A stretch of DNA of 64,000 nucleotides. Origin: Ilyonectria destructans (lineage: Eukaryota > Ascomycota > Sordariomycetes > Hypocreales > Nectriaceae). The stretch is from the NCBI GenBank assembly GCA_020740775.1, contig JAHEWK010000033.1, forward strand, positions 1-64,000. The letters are read 5' to 3'. Positions within the stretch are counted from its first letter, which is position 1. Every line of letters starts with the position of its first letter. The notes under the pieces are model-generated. The model was given only the letters and a program-made list of their open reading frames with translations, was not told the origin of the DNA and did not search any database. A program made the position numbers and the translations under genes. Below are positions 11,754-21,789 of the stretch, one piece after another.

Positions 11754-13065
11754 ATGACGACAACTCGGGAGATTCGATGGGGTATTCTGGCGACTGGTGC
11801 CATCTCGCAGACGTTGTAGGTTCATCTGTTTAATCCCTCAAAGCCAATCCACCCGCTCATGAAAGTCACAGCACAAAGGATTTACTCGTTGATCCAACCA
11901 CTCGCGGCGTCAGCAATCTCAAGCACACAGTCGTCGCTGCTGCCTCGTCTTCGTCAAGTGCCCGCGCCGAGACGTTTCTCAAAGACGTCGGGGCTTCCTC
12001 CGCTGCCAAGGCGTACGGCTCTTACGAGGAGTTGGTCCAGGATGCTGACGTCGAGATCATCTACGTTGCAACGCCGCATTCACATCACTACCAAAATGTC
12101 ATGCTCTGCCTCGAGGCTGGAAAGCATGTCCTTTGCGAGAAGGCTTTCACCGTAAATGCCAAGCAAGCGCGCATTTTGGTAGATAAAGCCAGAGAGAAGG
12201 GACTATTCCTGATGGAGGCGTTCTGGACGAGATACTTTCCTGTGACAGACTACGTTCGAGATGTCATTAGCTCTGGAAAGCTGGGTACTGTTTATAGGGT
12301 CTTCTCAGACCTAAGTGCCGGAATGTCTCCAGAAACCACATTCAAGGACGGAAAACATCGCATGGTAAACGCAGACCTCGCTGGTGGCGCGCTGCTTGAC
12401 CTCGGTGTTTACGCTTTAACGTGGCCGTTCCTAGTATTCTACAAGGACCTTGCACCAGGCGAAGGACCAAAAGTTCTTGCTTCCATGAAGAAGGTACGCC
12501 ACCCACCGCTGCACCATCTAGTTTGGGACGACTCGTGTTGACTTGATGATCATAGTACAAGCAAACTTCTGCGGACGAGACTACGACTATTCTTCTAACC
12601 TTCCCTCGAGCTGAGTCTGCTGGTGGCGACGCCCACGCCGTGGCCACCACCTCTATCCGGGTCGGCAGCCTACAAAACGATCCCACTCCCCAAGCAAGCG
12701 TGCGGATCCAGGGCGAACTGGGAGAATTGCAGCTCTTCCCTATGGCCCAGAACCCCAGTGCCACCAAGCTCATTCTGAAAGACGGAACAGTGGAGGAAAA
12801 ACAATGGCCCAAGCCGGGCCCAGGCAAGGGCAGTGGCTGGTACAATGGATTCTTGCACTACATGAACCCGGAGGGTGAGGGTCAGGGCATGTTCTGGGAA
12901 GCTGACGAGGCAGGCTTGGCGATTATTGAAGGTCGAAAGGAGGGCAGGCGTCTGGACTTGACTGAGACCATTGCCGTCATGGATGTCTTGGATGAGGTTC
13001 GTCGCCAGGGAGGCCTAGTGTACCCGGAGAGTATCGAAACCGTAGACTATCCGGCCAAGGCTTAG
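11754..13065 (+). CDS. Gfo/Idh/MocA NAD(P)-dependent dehydrogenase (D-xylose 1-dehydrogenase / dihydrodiol dehydrogenase type)
   Basis: Three exons (11754-11815, 11872-12493, 12556-13065) give 397 aa; phases agree and junctions restore family blocks. The Rossmann fold starts IRWGILATGAISQTF, followed by KDLLVDPTTRGV, VAAASSSS, DVEIIYVATPHSHHYQN and the catalytic-site block GKHVLCEKAFTVN, whose EK lysine is conserved in this superfamily. The C-terminal alpha/beta domain has ADLAGGALLDLGVYALTWP. The closest named types are fungal NADP+-dependent D-xylose 1-dehydrogenase and trans-1,2-dihydrobenzene-1,2-diol dehydrogenase. No signal peptide is seen, so it is cytosolic. Next to the secreted GH43 glycosidase it may act on the released pentose (inference). 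Confidence 0.88.
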
Positions 13066-13289
13066 GGATCTCACCTAGCAAACCTCTAGTAGCAAAGACA
13101 TCAGCTTCAACCAACTTCAATGTGCAACAACCTAGATTAGACGATTGACGTGTGCAGGTAACGTACGAAAACGTGAAATCGTTCACCATTGTAATGTAAT
13201 CGTGGGGGGTCAAGGGGAGGTGTATCCAAGGCGAAAAGAACATAACAGAGAAAGGGTTTTTACTGTTTTACGAGGATTAGGAATTTCAA

Positions 13290-14470
13290 GTAATATTCCA
13301 AACTACCAAATCCTCCATTCTTCATTAAAACTTTTGAGTCGGCATCAATCCCTTTTGCGGCGATTAGCAGCTCTACAATAGCCATATTAGCATTTATAGC
13401 AGCCTCGAACAGGGGTGTCTGACCGGAATGACCCGTCAAGTTGACATCAACCCCTTCAGTTGCCAGTAAAAGCTTTACAATAGCCTTATTGCCATTCTTT
13501 ATTGCTAAAAGCAGCGGTGTCTAGCCGCCTCTGTCTTTCGTGTTCAAGCTGCATTGCCCGAAATTCCAACATAACATAATAGACTTGAAGAGCGACAAGG
13601 AGCCATTTGCGACAGCTCAATGGATCGGTGTCGCAGGGCGATAGAGACGATGGAAACCTGACCGACAATCGACAAGTTCCAGTGTAGTTTCTTGAAGACT
13701 GGCATCTTGAGAAAAGAGTGCTTTGATCGCATCTCGATTGCGATTGACCATGGCACCAGCCAAAGGATGCCTGTGTGGACTTCCCCAAAAGTCAAACCGT
13801 TCTTTGTGACGAACGGCAGTGCAGATAAGTTCTGCCCAGTTGTTTCTGGCAAGAATGTAGATGATGGATTCATCGTCAACGTAGTCCTCATCTTCCCTCG
13901 CAAATATGTTGAGAATATATATCCAAGGTTTGAGGGCAAAGTCTCTTAGGAAGTCGTGCTGTGGCAGAAGCTTCTTCGGCGTGATAAAAACGCAACGATT
14001 TGCATACTCAAGGAATGGAAAGTTGTGCACGCCCTCGAGAAGTTCTCTCCTTGTACGCCAATAGGCAGGTTTGACGCATGTCGATCTTAGTGTAGGCGTA
14101 ACGCACTTTTTAATGCGTCGTGGCTGAAGCTCTCAAAACCTTCCGAAGATTCTTCCCATAAGTTTGCGATACCATTTTTCCTAGATGAGAAAATCGCGTA
14201 CTAACTCGTGAATGAACTGGATTTCTTGGTCCTCCCATGGCCATAACCTAGTTGTCTCGGCAAGTCCTTTAGAAGAGCTTACCACGAACTGCTCCATATC
14301 CTCAAGGGCAATGACGTCGCGGTCCCATTCAACCCAGTTGTCAGACCGTCGCACTCATCAAGGGCGTCGATGAAACAAGTCAAACTTCGCGGCCCGAGGT
14401 TTCCAACCGCACTGCGGAAAACGGCTTGGAATATCTCGATGGTCCAAGTAGTAATATCATCTTGCCCTGA
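13290..14470 (-). pseudogene. NACHT-ankyrin (NLR-like) pseudogene
   Basis: Reading the minus strand from ~14470 down, a NACHT Walker-B-like segment appears (FQAVFRSAVGN then LTCFIDALDECD, ~14352-14440). The linker block IQFIHELVRDFLI, typical of fungal NACHT-ankyrin proteins, follows at ~14180-14225 and runs into a stop. Next comes FPFLEYANRCVF (~13980-14025), then ankyrin repeats (TPLLLAIKNGNKAIVKLLL and TPLFEAAINANMAIVELLI, ~13330-13530), broken by a stop at the GxTPL position. Several frames and stops are needed, and the P-loop region is missing. Family members are STAND-type receptors in heterokaryon incompatibility or innate sensing. This copy is certainly non-functional as a full protein. 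Confidence 0.75.
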
Positions 14471-14869
14471 GCTACGGCAATATTATTCCCGACTCACACC
14501 TTCGCTATCTCGTTGCTCTTAATGTCCAAAATCACGACCGAAATGGCGGTTCAGTTGGATGTACTCGAAACAGGTTGAACAAAGCTGCTATGCACAGAAC
14601 GCCTGTCACGGTACCGAGGACGTCCGCCATGACTGGTGAGGTGCGGTTGATCAGAACGGGGTTTTCTCATATCCCACTGGGCGGTTGTTGGTACAAATTG
14701 CGCCTCGTGAGGAGAGAGGGTCAGGCTTGGGCACTAACGCTGCACTATGATCTCCCCTCCTCAGCTACCACAACCTCGTTTAACCATTCGCTGTCTCTTC
14801 TTCCGTATGCCAATTATCTATCGATTATCTGCCGCATGTTTTTAACGCGCTGCTCAAATGGACCCTCTT
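14471..14869. other. Spacer between two pseudogenes
   Basis: About 400 bases with no protein homology that I can recognise. Probably decayed sequence of the flanking relics. Confidence 0.4.
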
Positions 14870-15450
14870 TCAGTCACAGCATCTGTTGTTGGTCTCCTCG
14901 CCGTAGGTAGCAAAGCGACCTCCTCGCTCTTCGCTATGGTCACTAAATACAAGGTCTCTCCGGCTCTTACATCTATAGTTATATGTAGCTGTAATATCCA
15001 ATCCATTCTGTAGAAGAAGCTTCACGACCTCAATATATCTATTACCTGATGCTGCATTAATCGGTGTCCATCTATAGTTGTCTGCAACTGTAACATCCGA
15101 TCTATTCTCCAGAAGGAGCATCACGACCTCGACATGCCAGTTGCCTGATGCTGCAGTAATCTACTGTCTCTGGCTTCCATCTTCGCTTCGTCGACACCAG
15201 CTGAGCCGACGGACGTCGAAGTGGCTCCAGCAGCATCGCTCTTTCAATATCAATCATCATGAAGCCATTGATCTCCACATTGAGCAGCATGTTTGCCTTG
15301 CTTGCATCCTTGTGGACAACTCCCTGTTGATGCATTGCGCGCAACAACCGCATCGCCTTCCCTTAGAGCTGTTCCTCCGCACCATCCACAGCCGAGAGAC
15401 TCCGGATGCTTCGGAGTCTTTGGCTTTCGCTAGCTATTGACCTGATCAAA
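14870..15450 (-). pseudogene. Kinase-like fragment fused out of frame to ankyrin repeats
   Basis: On the minus strand, 15353-15180 encodes a protein-kinase-like catalytic-loop segment: LRAMHQQGVVHKDASKANML then GFMMIDIERAML. At ~15175 the homology switches, in another frame, to ankyrin repeats (AASGNWHVEVVMLLLENRSDVTVADN, TPINAASGNRYIEVVKLLLQNG), ending at 14870. A stop separates the kinase segment from weak upstream homology at 15360-15450. The kinase part resembles a fungal family of short degenerate kinases that read HKD rather than HRD. It is probably two unrelated relics joined by rearrangement. Confidence 0.6.
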
Positions 15451-16801
15451 GGAAAGCTAGGTTGGTGACGAGGCCGTTGACGAGGCAGGTGGCGATAGAC
15501 GCCTATGACGATAGAAGGAAAGCTTCACTTCCGCAATAGCCGTTGAAATCCGATATCCCGATATGTGACAGTACCCATCCCGTAAGTCCCCTCGATCCCA
15601 CCCTTTTCTTTTCGCACCCTTTGCCAATGAATGATGCAAGTGCATAGCGCCTTGCGATGAGGCGCGCCAGCTAATTGAGACTGTAAGCTACAGTCTTATG
15701 GACTTATGGATGGCAAGGATGTAGTTGACCTCGTCGCTTTCAGGATATGGCTTTTACGGTTCAGCCGCTGCACAACGTGGGCAAAGAGCCAGCCGTTTGG
15801 AAGTCGATTGCTAGTATTAAACAACTTATAATCGACTTCTTGAAACAGGGAAGGGGTAAAGCGGGCACGTAGAGGCGCAAGTTTCAATGTAATGCGTTCT
15901 GTGTGCTGTGTGCTGTGCGTAGATCTACTGCAACCTCTGGAGGAGGCTGGGAAAGCGATTCGTAATGGATCAAAATTGACAGGAAATTAGGCGTTTGCAA
16001 TCAGGGTTGTTTCGTGGACGGATAATAATATGATGTCGATCTTATGCCGAATTCCGAGTTTGAGCCCAGGGGCCTTTGTTCGGGAGCGAGCGAGTTATAG
16101 GCGACGCATACTATGACGTGGCTCTGCTGTTTTAAGTTCATGTCTAGGCTATGCAAATTATTATTCCGTTTCATCCAGAGTGTTTTGTCACTCTAGCGAA
16201 AGAGACTTGTACAGGCGGCCTGATAGGTAAAATACGAGGCTTCAGAATTGGCTGTTGGAACAAAGCATCATCAAATTATCGCCTGTCTCTAATGCTGTTA
16301 AGCGGTTACTCCTAGTGCTCAATTAAGCCTACATCGAAATTTTATTACTTTGAAGGCTTTTTCCTCCACAAACTTGGAGCGTGATGTTGAGCGACCACTC
16401 ATTTCTACAGAAGAAACGAATTATAACCAAATAATTACAAAGCAACATCATATTATTAAAAGTAATTGAAGCCTCATCCCTAATGCTTCATTAGGTTCTA
16501 TAAGCTGCTCACTCTGTTATTATGTGTGCCAAGGTTTAGATGACGATCTCCAAGTTATGGATCTGCCGCCTTTTCATGAAACATGGCGGGTCCACAACCC
16601 CACAAGGGCGTCGTCACCCTCTACGCAACACCCACCAAGAAGCAGATCTACGTATTTCGTCGTTAATCTTTGAACACTCATATGATGAAAGATCAAATAT
16701 GGGACGGGTATAAATCTACATACCCCAGTTTGCCAAGACTATGCAAGATAACCTTACGGCAGACTGTACTCTCATCCTCCTGAACTAAGACATCTTGTAC
16801 C
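15451..16801. other. Intergenic, no gene recognised
   Basis: About 1.35 kb. The part at ~16300-16500 is AT-rich and may be decayed repeat sequence. The last 100 bases contain a TATA-like GTATAAAT (~16708) and are the promoter of the lactonase-type gene. Confidence 0.5.
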
Positions 16802-18113
16802 ATGGCCACGCAATTTTTCCTGCTTTCTTTAATGACATTTATTGGTCATGTCTTGTGTGACACTCACAATTTGTTATCTGGGTTCTTTTCTGGCGACACT
16901 ATAGTTGCCCTTGAGTTCGATGACGCAGCATTTACTTTGTCCGTCGTGAACAATATTACTATCGACGCCTCGACAGGGTCCAAATGGATCGCCCTTGATG
17001 TTAGTTAAGCCTTTAACTACATAACTCAAAGAGGAATATACTAACGGTGACCACCAGAGGAGTCATGAGAATCTATATGTCGCCACCACTGGATACATTC
17101 AGAGCTATAGCATAACCTCTGATCTTGACCTTCAATATCAGAGCAATATCAGTCTTTCTTCTGATTGTACGTTGAGTGTTTACACAAGTATCTTATGTGA
17201 ACTCGGCTGATATTGAGACTCTATCTCAAGGCACGAATGTCAACTTCATTGTTGCCTCAACCGCTGAGCCCTTTACTGTCTTTGGCGCTTCTTACAGCTC
17301 TGGCTGCTCATCCCTCGCCATATCAGTTGACTCGGGTGCCCTGAACGCATCTTTTGCAAGTGTGGAGTATGACAGTGCGGCCGGAATCCATGGTCTCGCG
17401 TTAAGCCCGGCCAATGACTTCATTTACTCCGCGGACGACATGGGCGACGCAATTTGGGTCCATTCTTATGACAGCTCGTCTGAAGTAATTAAAGAGGTGC
17501 AGCACATCTCTGCCCCCACTGGTGCTAACCCTAGACACTTAGCCGTGCACCCGAACGGCCTTCTTGTTTTCGCCTTGTACGAAGAGCTGAGCGAGATTGC
17601 TGTGTACAGCAGAGACATGGCGAGCGGCGAGCTTACGGACACAAACACTACATATCCTCTTATCCCTTCCAGTGAGTACTTACTGAATGAATGGTGGTAA
17701 ATGTTGAGGCTTATTCTATTCCAGCATTTACCAATACCTCATCCTACTGGGCGGACGAAGTTCTCCTTTCAGTGCCCAGCACCAATGGCAGTACTACGTC
17801 ACCCAAGTATCTCATTTGCAGTACGCGCTCTCGAGAGACATCAGCTCCTGGTTATGTGACGGCATTCTCTCTCGATTCTGCCACTGGCAGCATCACCGAA
17901 CAGCTATTCATTCTACCTACGACTTCCAGCGGTGGGTCGGCAAATGCCGTCTCTCCCGCCAAGTTCAGTGAGGACTACTTTGCCATCACTGATAGTGCCT
18001 CCAATTTTGTGGAAGTTTGGAAGATAGAGACAGAATCGGGAAATTTGACGACTTCAGTTGTTGCCCATTTAGGCCTGGATTCCGGCCCTGCGAATGCGGT
18101 GTGGCTGAACTAA
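16802..18113 (+). CDS. Secreted lactonase-type seven-bladed beta-propeller (carboxy-cis,cis-muconate cyclase-like)
   Basis: Four exons (16802-16999, 17058-17166, 17231-17671, 17725-18113) give 378 aa with matching phases. Residues 1-19 are a signal peptide. Typical blocks of the lactonase (PF10282) propeller are present: GIHGLALSPANDFIYSADD, NPRHLAVHPNGLLVFALYEEL, YVTAFSLDSATG and FAITDSASNFVEVWKI. Fungal members are annotated as carboxy-cis,cis-muconate cyclase or 6-phosphogluconolactonase-like. The former closes a lactone ring in the catechol branch of the beta-ketoadipate pathway, but that enzyme is cytosolic. A secreted version may act on another lactone or simply bind a ligand. No neighbouring aromatic-degradation genes were found. 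Confidence 0.85.
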
Positions 18114-18344
18114 GACCAAGTATTACAGAAAATTGATACACTATGTTAAAACATTAATGCCCGGACTCTTGAATTGCATCACTCTACATACATAATGACA
18201 ATTATTCCTTTTGTTGGTGTCACCGTCCTTCAGATGATTGAGGCTCCAAGCTGCTAGAGGCATAGTTAGGTGGTGATTGAACACAAGGTCGGCTGCGGAA
18301 GTTGGCGCAGTTGTGGCTTTGCGCTATCGATGCGGCACCTTACT
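18114..18344. other. 3' flank of the lactonase-type gene
   Basis: Short non-coding stretch, AT-rich at first, leading into the minisatellite. Nothing else recognised. Confidence 0.5.
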
Positions 18345-18955
18345 TGATTGAGTCACAACCCGTAGCCACATTTCCCCCCGCGCACGCTCCTTCTGCGCAA
18401 GCATTTCCCGTGCGCACCTTCTCTGCGCGCCCACTTCCTCTGCGCAGCATCTCCTTCCTCTGCGCACCTGCGCACCTGCATTCCGACCGTACCTTCCTCC
18501 CGTGCGCATCTCCTTCCCTCCATATATTTTTGTTTGCTCACCTATTTCCCGTGTGCACAATTCCCTGCGCATCCATTTCCTCCACCGACCTGCCCTTCTT
18601 GCGCACCTTCTTCTTTGCACAACCTCTTTCCCCACGCACCTTCTTCGCCCTCTGTTGATCTTTTTACCCGCGCTTCCCCAAGTACGCACCTCCTTCGCTC
18701 CGCAAATATTTATTTGCGCACCTGCTTTCCATGTGCGCACAATTTCCCTGCGCATCCTTTCCTTTGTGCATAATTTTCCTCTGCGCGCCCATACATCATC
18801 TGCGCACCTTCTACTTCTGCGCACCCTCTTCCCCCCGCACGTTCCTTTCCTGCGCGCACGTTCCTTCCCTGCGCACGTTCCTTCTCTGCACACCTTCTCC
18901 CTACCTTAGGTAGTAGATCCTTATATCCGCGCTTCTCCTTCGACATACCTAGAAG
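18345..18955. repeat. Pyrimidine-rich minisatellite with ~18 TGCGCA-like cores
   Basis: About 600 bases whose plus strand is nearly all C and T apart from recurring TGCGCA(C) cores, e.g. CTGCGCACCTTCTTCC, CTGCGCATCC and CTGCGCACGTTCC. Spacing is irregular (about 15-40 bases). Open frames here translate only to low-complexity Arg/Gly/Lys or Pro/Ser/Phe strings and are by-products of the repeat, not genes. Confidence 0.75.
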
Positions 18956-18995
18956 ATTCCAAATGCACTCTACCCATTTGAACAACTCACCGGGT

Positions 18996-19040
18996 TCTTT
19001 TTATTTTATTTTATTATTATTATTTTTTATAAAAAAAAAC
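18996..19040. repeat. T-rich / A-rich microsatellite
   Basis: A run of TTTTATTTTATTATTATTATTATTTTTTAT followed immediately by ten A residues. Simple-sequence slippage tract. Confidence 0.85.
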
Positions 19041-19620
19041 GAGGTAGAAATCGTGGCAAGCCTTGAGTAATGGAACTTCCCGTCGTCGTAGAATCATGTG
19101 GCAGTACCACTGAGCGACCCCTGTCGTTCAGCGTTTGATTGTAACTGTGGGGACGGAACACACCTTGGCTTAGCTGGTTCTCACGAGCATCCATTGCAAG
19201 CCTACTCAAATTGTGTACTTTGCAGACTCGACAGAGCACAATTGAATGGCGGAACTGTACGCCCTCGTACGCCGTCTCTGACCTTTGAACAAGTGAACAT
19301 CTGGCGCATGCTGCTAGTAGCATGGAAGCCCCTGTGGCCTCTGCATAAACGGGCTGGAGCACATTGGGGCCAACTGGTGCCCACTGAAGCTCCGGCCGCT
19401 CTTGAGTCTCGTGATCCTCACATCTCACACCTATCCTAAAAATAGCACTTGGTTTCCTCAAATGGCCAAGGTCATATCATTGACCCATCGTAAATTAATA
19501 TGCTTATCAGGCAGGGAACTTGCGTAGATGTAGTTAGAGGATCTTGAGCCAATTTTCAGCTCCCCCGGGGCCAGGGATCTCATCCTGTTCAGTTTAGTTC
19601 GACCCACAAAGTGTGATAAC
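19041..19620. other. Intergenic, 5' flank of the Tc1 element
   Basis: Opposing short frames (up to ~144 codons) without recognisable motifs. No gene supported. Confidence 0.45.
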
Positions 19621-19622
19621 TA

Positions 19623-21030
19623 CAGCGGGGTTCCAAAAGTCTTGCAACAGCCCCACTTACACCACCACCCTCACCGGAACGCATGCAATAAAGATACCAA
19701 TTAAACAGGCCACAGACTAGCTGTAATAAAAGTAACTACATTTTTGGATTCCTCAGAGGCGTGGCTTTAATATTTTGTATACCAACCCCTAGCTTTACGG
19801 CAAGCCTCCACCCTACGCGGCATAGACTCCAGCAGGCCCCGAATGAAGTCTTGAGGGATAGCTTCCCACGCCGCTTCCAAGCACACTTTAAATTTAGCGA
19901 TATCGGCTGCGTTTTTCTTCAATTTGGAGACCCAAGGGAACATTCTATAGAGATCTCTCTTTAGTCTGGCCCAAATATACTCGATGGGGTTCAGATCGGG
20001 GCTGTGAGGCGGCCAGTCAATAAGAGAGATCCCGTGCTTGAGCAGAAAGCTCATCGAGACCTTTAATGTGTGAATTCCAGCATTATCCTGCTGAAAATGC
20101 CGGGTGCTGTTATAATCAGGAAGAAGCCCAGAAGTCAGAGCTTTAATATAGCTCTTTAATAAGTAGCCTCTGCGCTTAGAGGCTGTATCCCGAGTCATAA
20201 TAACCAGCTTACTTCAGCTCCTCTTATAAATTGCACCCCACACCATTATCGTCACATCACCCTTGCCATAGGCCATTTTATTGACGAATTTTAGGTTATA
20301 GATCTTATAGATAAACCTCCAGACCCAGGTACCTGGATTGGCGCTGCCATTTACAGCAGAACATTTATCAGAGAAGATAATCTAAGGGGTGTAAGTAACA
20401 GGTATAGTAGCAGACAGGAACATCTTAAACACTCGGCCATACCTCACTCAATTCTTCCTCTTTTTTCGCCCAATCGCGTATAAACTGAAGCCGTTAAGCT
20501 GCATCTTCCTTTCGTAAAAAGATCCTCTTTCTAGCTTGCCATTTGCATAAGTTGACCTCATTTAAAGCCCGGCGTACAGTCGTCGCGCTCACCCCAAGAC
20601 TCAGGTCATCCACCAGATCTTTTCTTGAGACGCCTTCATCCTGTCGTACAGCGTGAATAATAGCCCTTTTCGCCCGAGGCGTCAGACTTGGGGGACGCCC
20701 GGACTGAGGGTTAGGATCGATTGATGCAGTTATCTCGAGCCGTTAAAGCAGACAGCTAATTATGGCTGTCGTGACCCCAAAACGCATCGCAACCACACTC
20801 CTTTTTTCTCCAGCTTGCACGGCCGCAATAATAGCCGCACGAAGCTCGGGGCTAGTTCGTTGTTTTCCTTGGCGATTTCCGGATATTATGGTCCCAAAAG
20901 ATCGTAAATTGGACGTCATAATAAAAAGTTGTGAGATGTTGAAGATGAAGGAGCAAAAAACGCGGTTCGGATCCTTGACGCTGGTCGCGAAAAAGTCGCG
21001 TGGCGTTGCAAGACTTTTGGAACCCCGCTG
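19623..21030 (-). mobile_element. Tc1-type DD34E transposon with perfect 26-bp inverted ends and broken transposase
   Basis: The element is bounded by CAGCGGGGTTCCAAAAGTCT... and its exact reverse complement, matching over 26 bases. TA target duplications lie at 19621-19622 and 21031-21032; total length is 1,408 bases. On the minus strand the transposase begins near 20920 with helix-turn-helix homology (AAIIAAVQAGEK...MRFGV; RKDLVDDLSLGVSATTVRRAL). It ends with the open stretch 20198-19767 carrying FQQDNAGIHT and WPPHSPDLNPIEYIW. Thirty-four residues separate the Asp of QQDNA from the Glu of NPIE, which defines a Tc1-like DD34E catalytic triad. Stops interrupt the frame at ~20746, ~20486 and ~20213 (TAA, TAA and TGA where CAA and CGA would be expected), consistent with C-to-T mutation by RIP. 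Non-autonomous now. Confidence 0.92.
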
Positions 21031-21032
21031 TA

Positions 21033-21789
21033 ACTAAAAGAAAACCACGACGGTCCCCTCACAGTTAATTTCATTGGCATTTACACAACCATTAACACCA
21101 ACAAATTGTGTATACACGTCTTGATTCACCTTCTGCTGAACCTAACCTCAGGAACGTGAGCGCCGACACGGCCAGTAGTTTTAATGACTCAGCAGGTCCG
21201 GCTTATCGATTGGAAGGTGAGCGGACGATTGATGCACCAGCAGCCATATCGGTATCTCGGCATAAGATTCAAGTCCCCTCTTGAAATGGCCAGATGTACC
21301 ACGAAAGGTATTCTCTTACTAATACCTAAAATATACCTCGTCTGGGATATTCACCATTCCCACAATATCACCTCCCTTCTTCTTCCGTATCAAGGCCTCG
21401 GGCTTCGTTTGAAGTATCAGCCGAATGGGCTGACACCACAGGTAACCATTTATGGTTAACACATCTGCATTCCGTATGCTGTTGGTTTGTCTGCAAATTG
21501 CCCTCGTCCAATAACAACGCGACACCGCCGCAAAAAGTGAACAGTTGGACATGGTACGGAGACCGGGATCTCGGTTTGGTTCACGAATGATTGCGGTTCG
21601 CTTACCCGGCCCGGCTGCAGCCAGCTCGAGTATAACCGCCGCGGCCGAGGCGGAATATGAGGTGATGTTTCCCCTTTACACTTGGCGTTGCGGGGTTCTC
21701 ATCTCTTCTCAATCATTCCTATTTTGCTCTCTTTCTAAGATCCTTTCAGTTTGATCGTGGCATCGTGTTTGCCCAAGTCGAGATCCATC
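21033..21789. other. Intergenic upstream of the methyltransferase
   Basis: About 750 bases with no supported gene. The last part, including the pyrimidine-rich stretch at 21690-21780, is presumably the methyltransferase promoter and leader. Confidence 0.5.

Noticed and set aside
18324..18893. A 189-codon minus-strand frame rich in Arg, Gly and Lys
   Set aside because: It is the translation of the TGCGCA minisatellite; composition is dictated by the repeat, and all frames there stay open.
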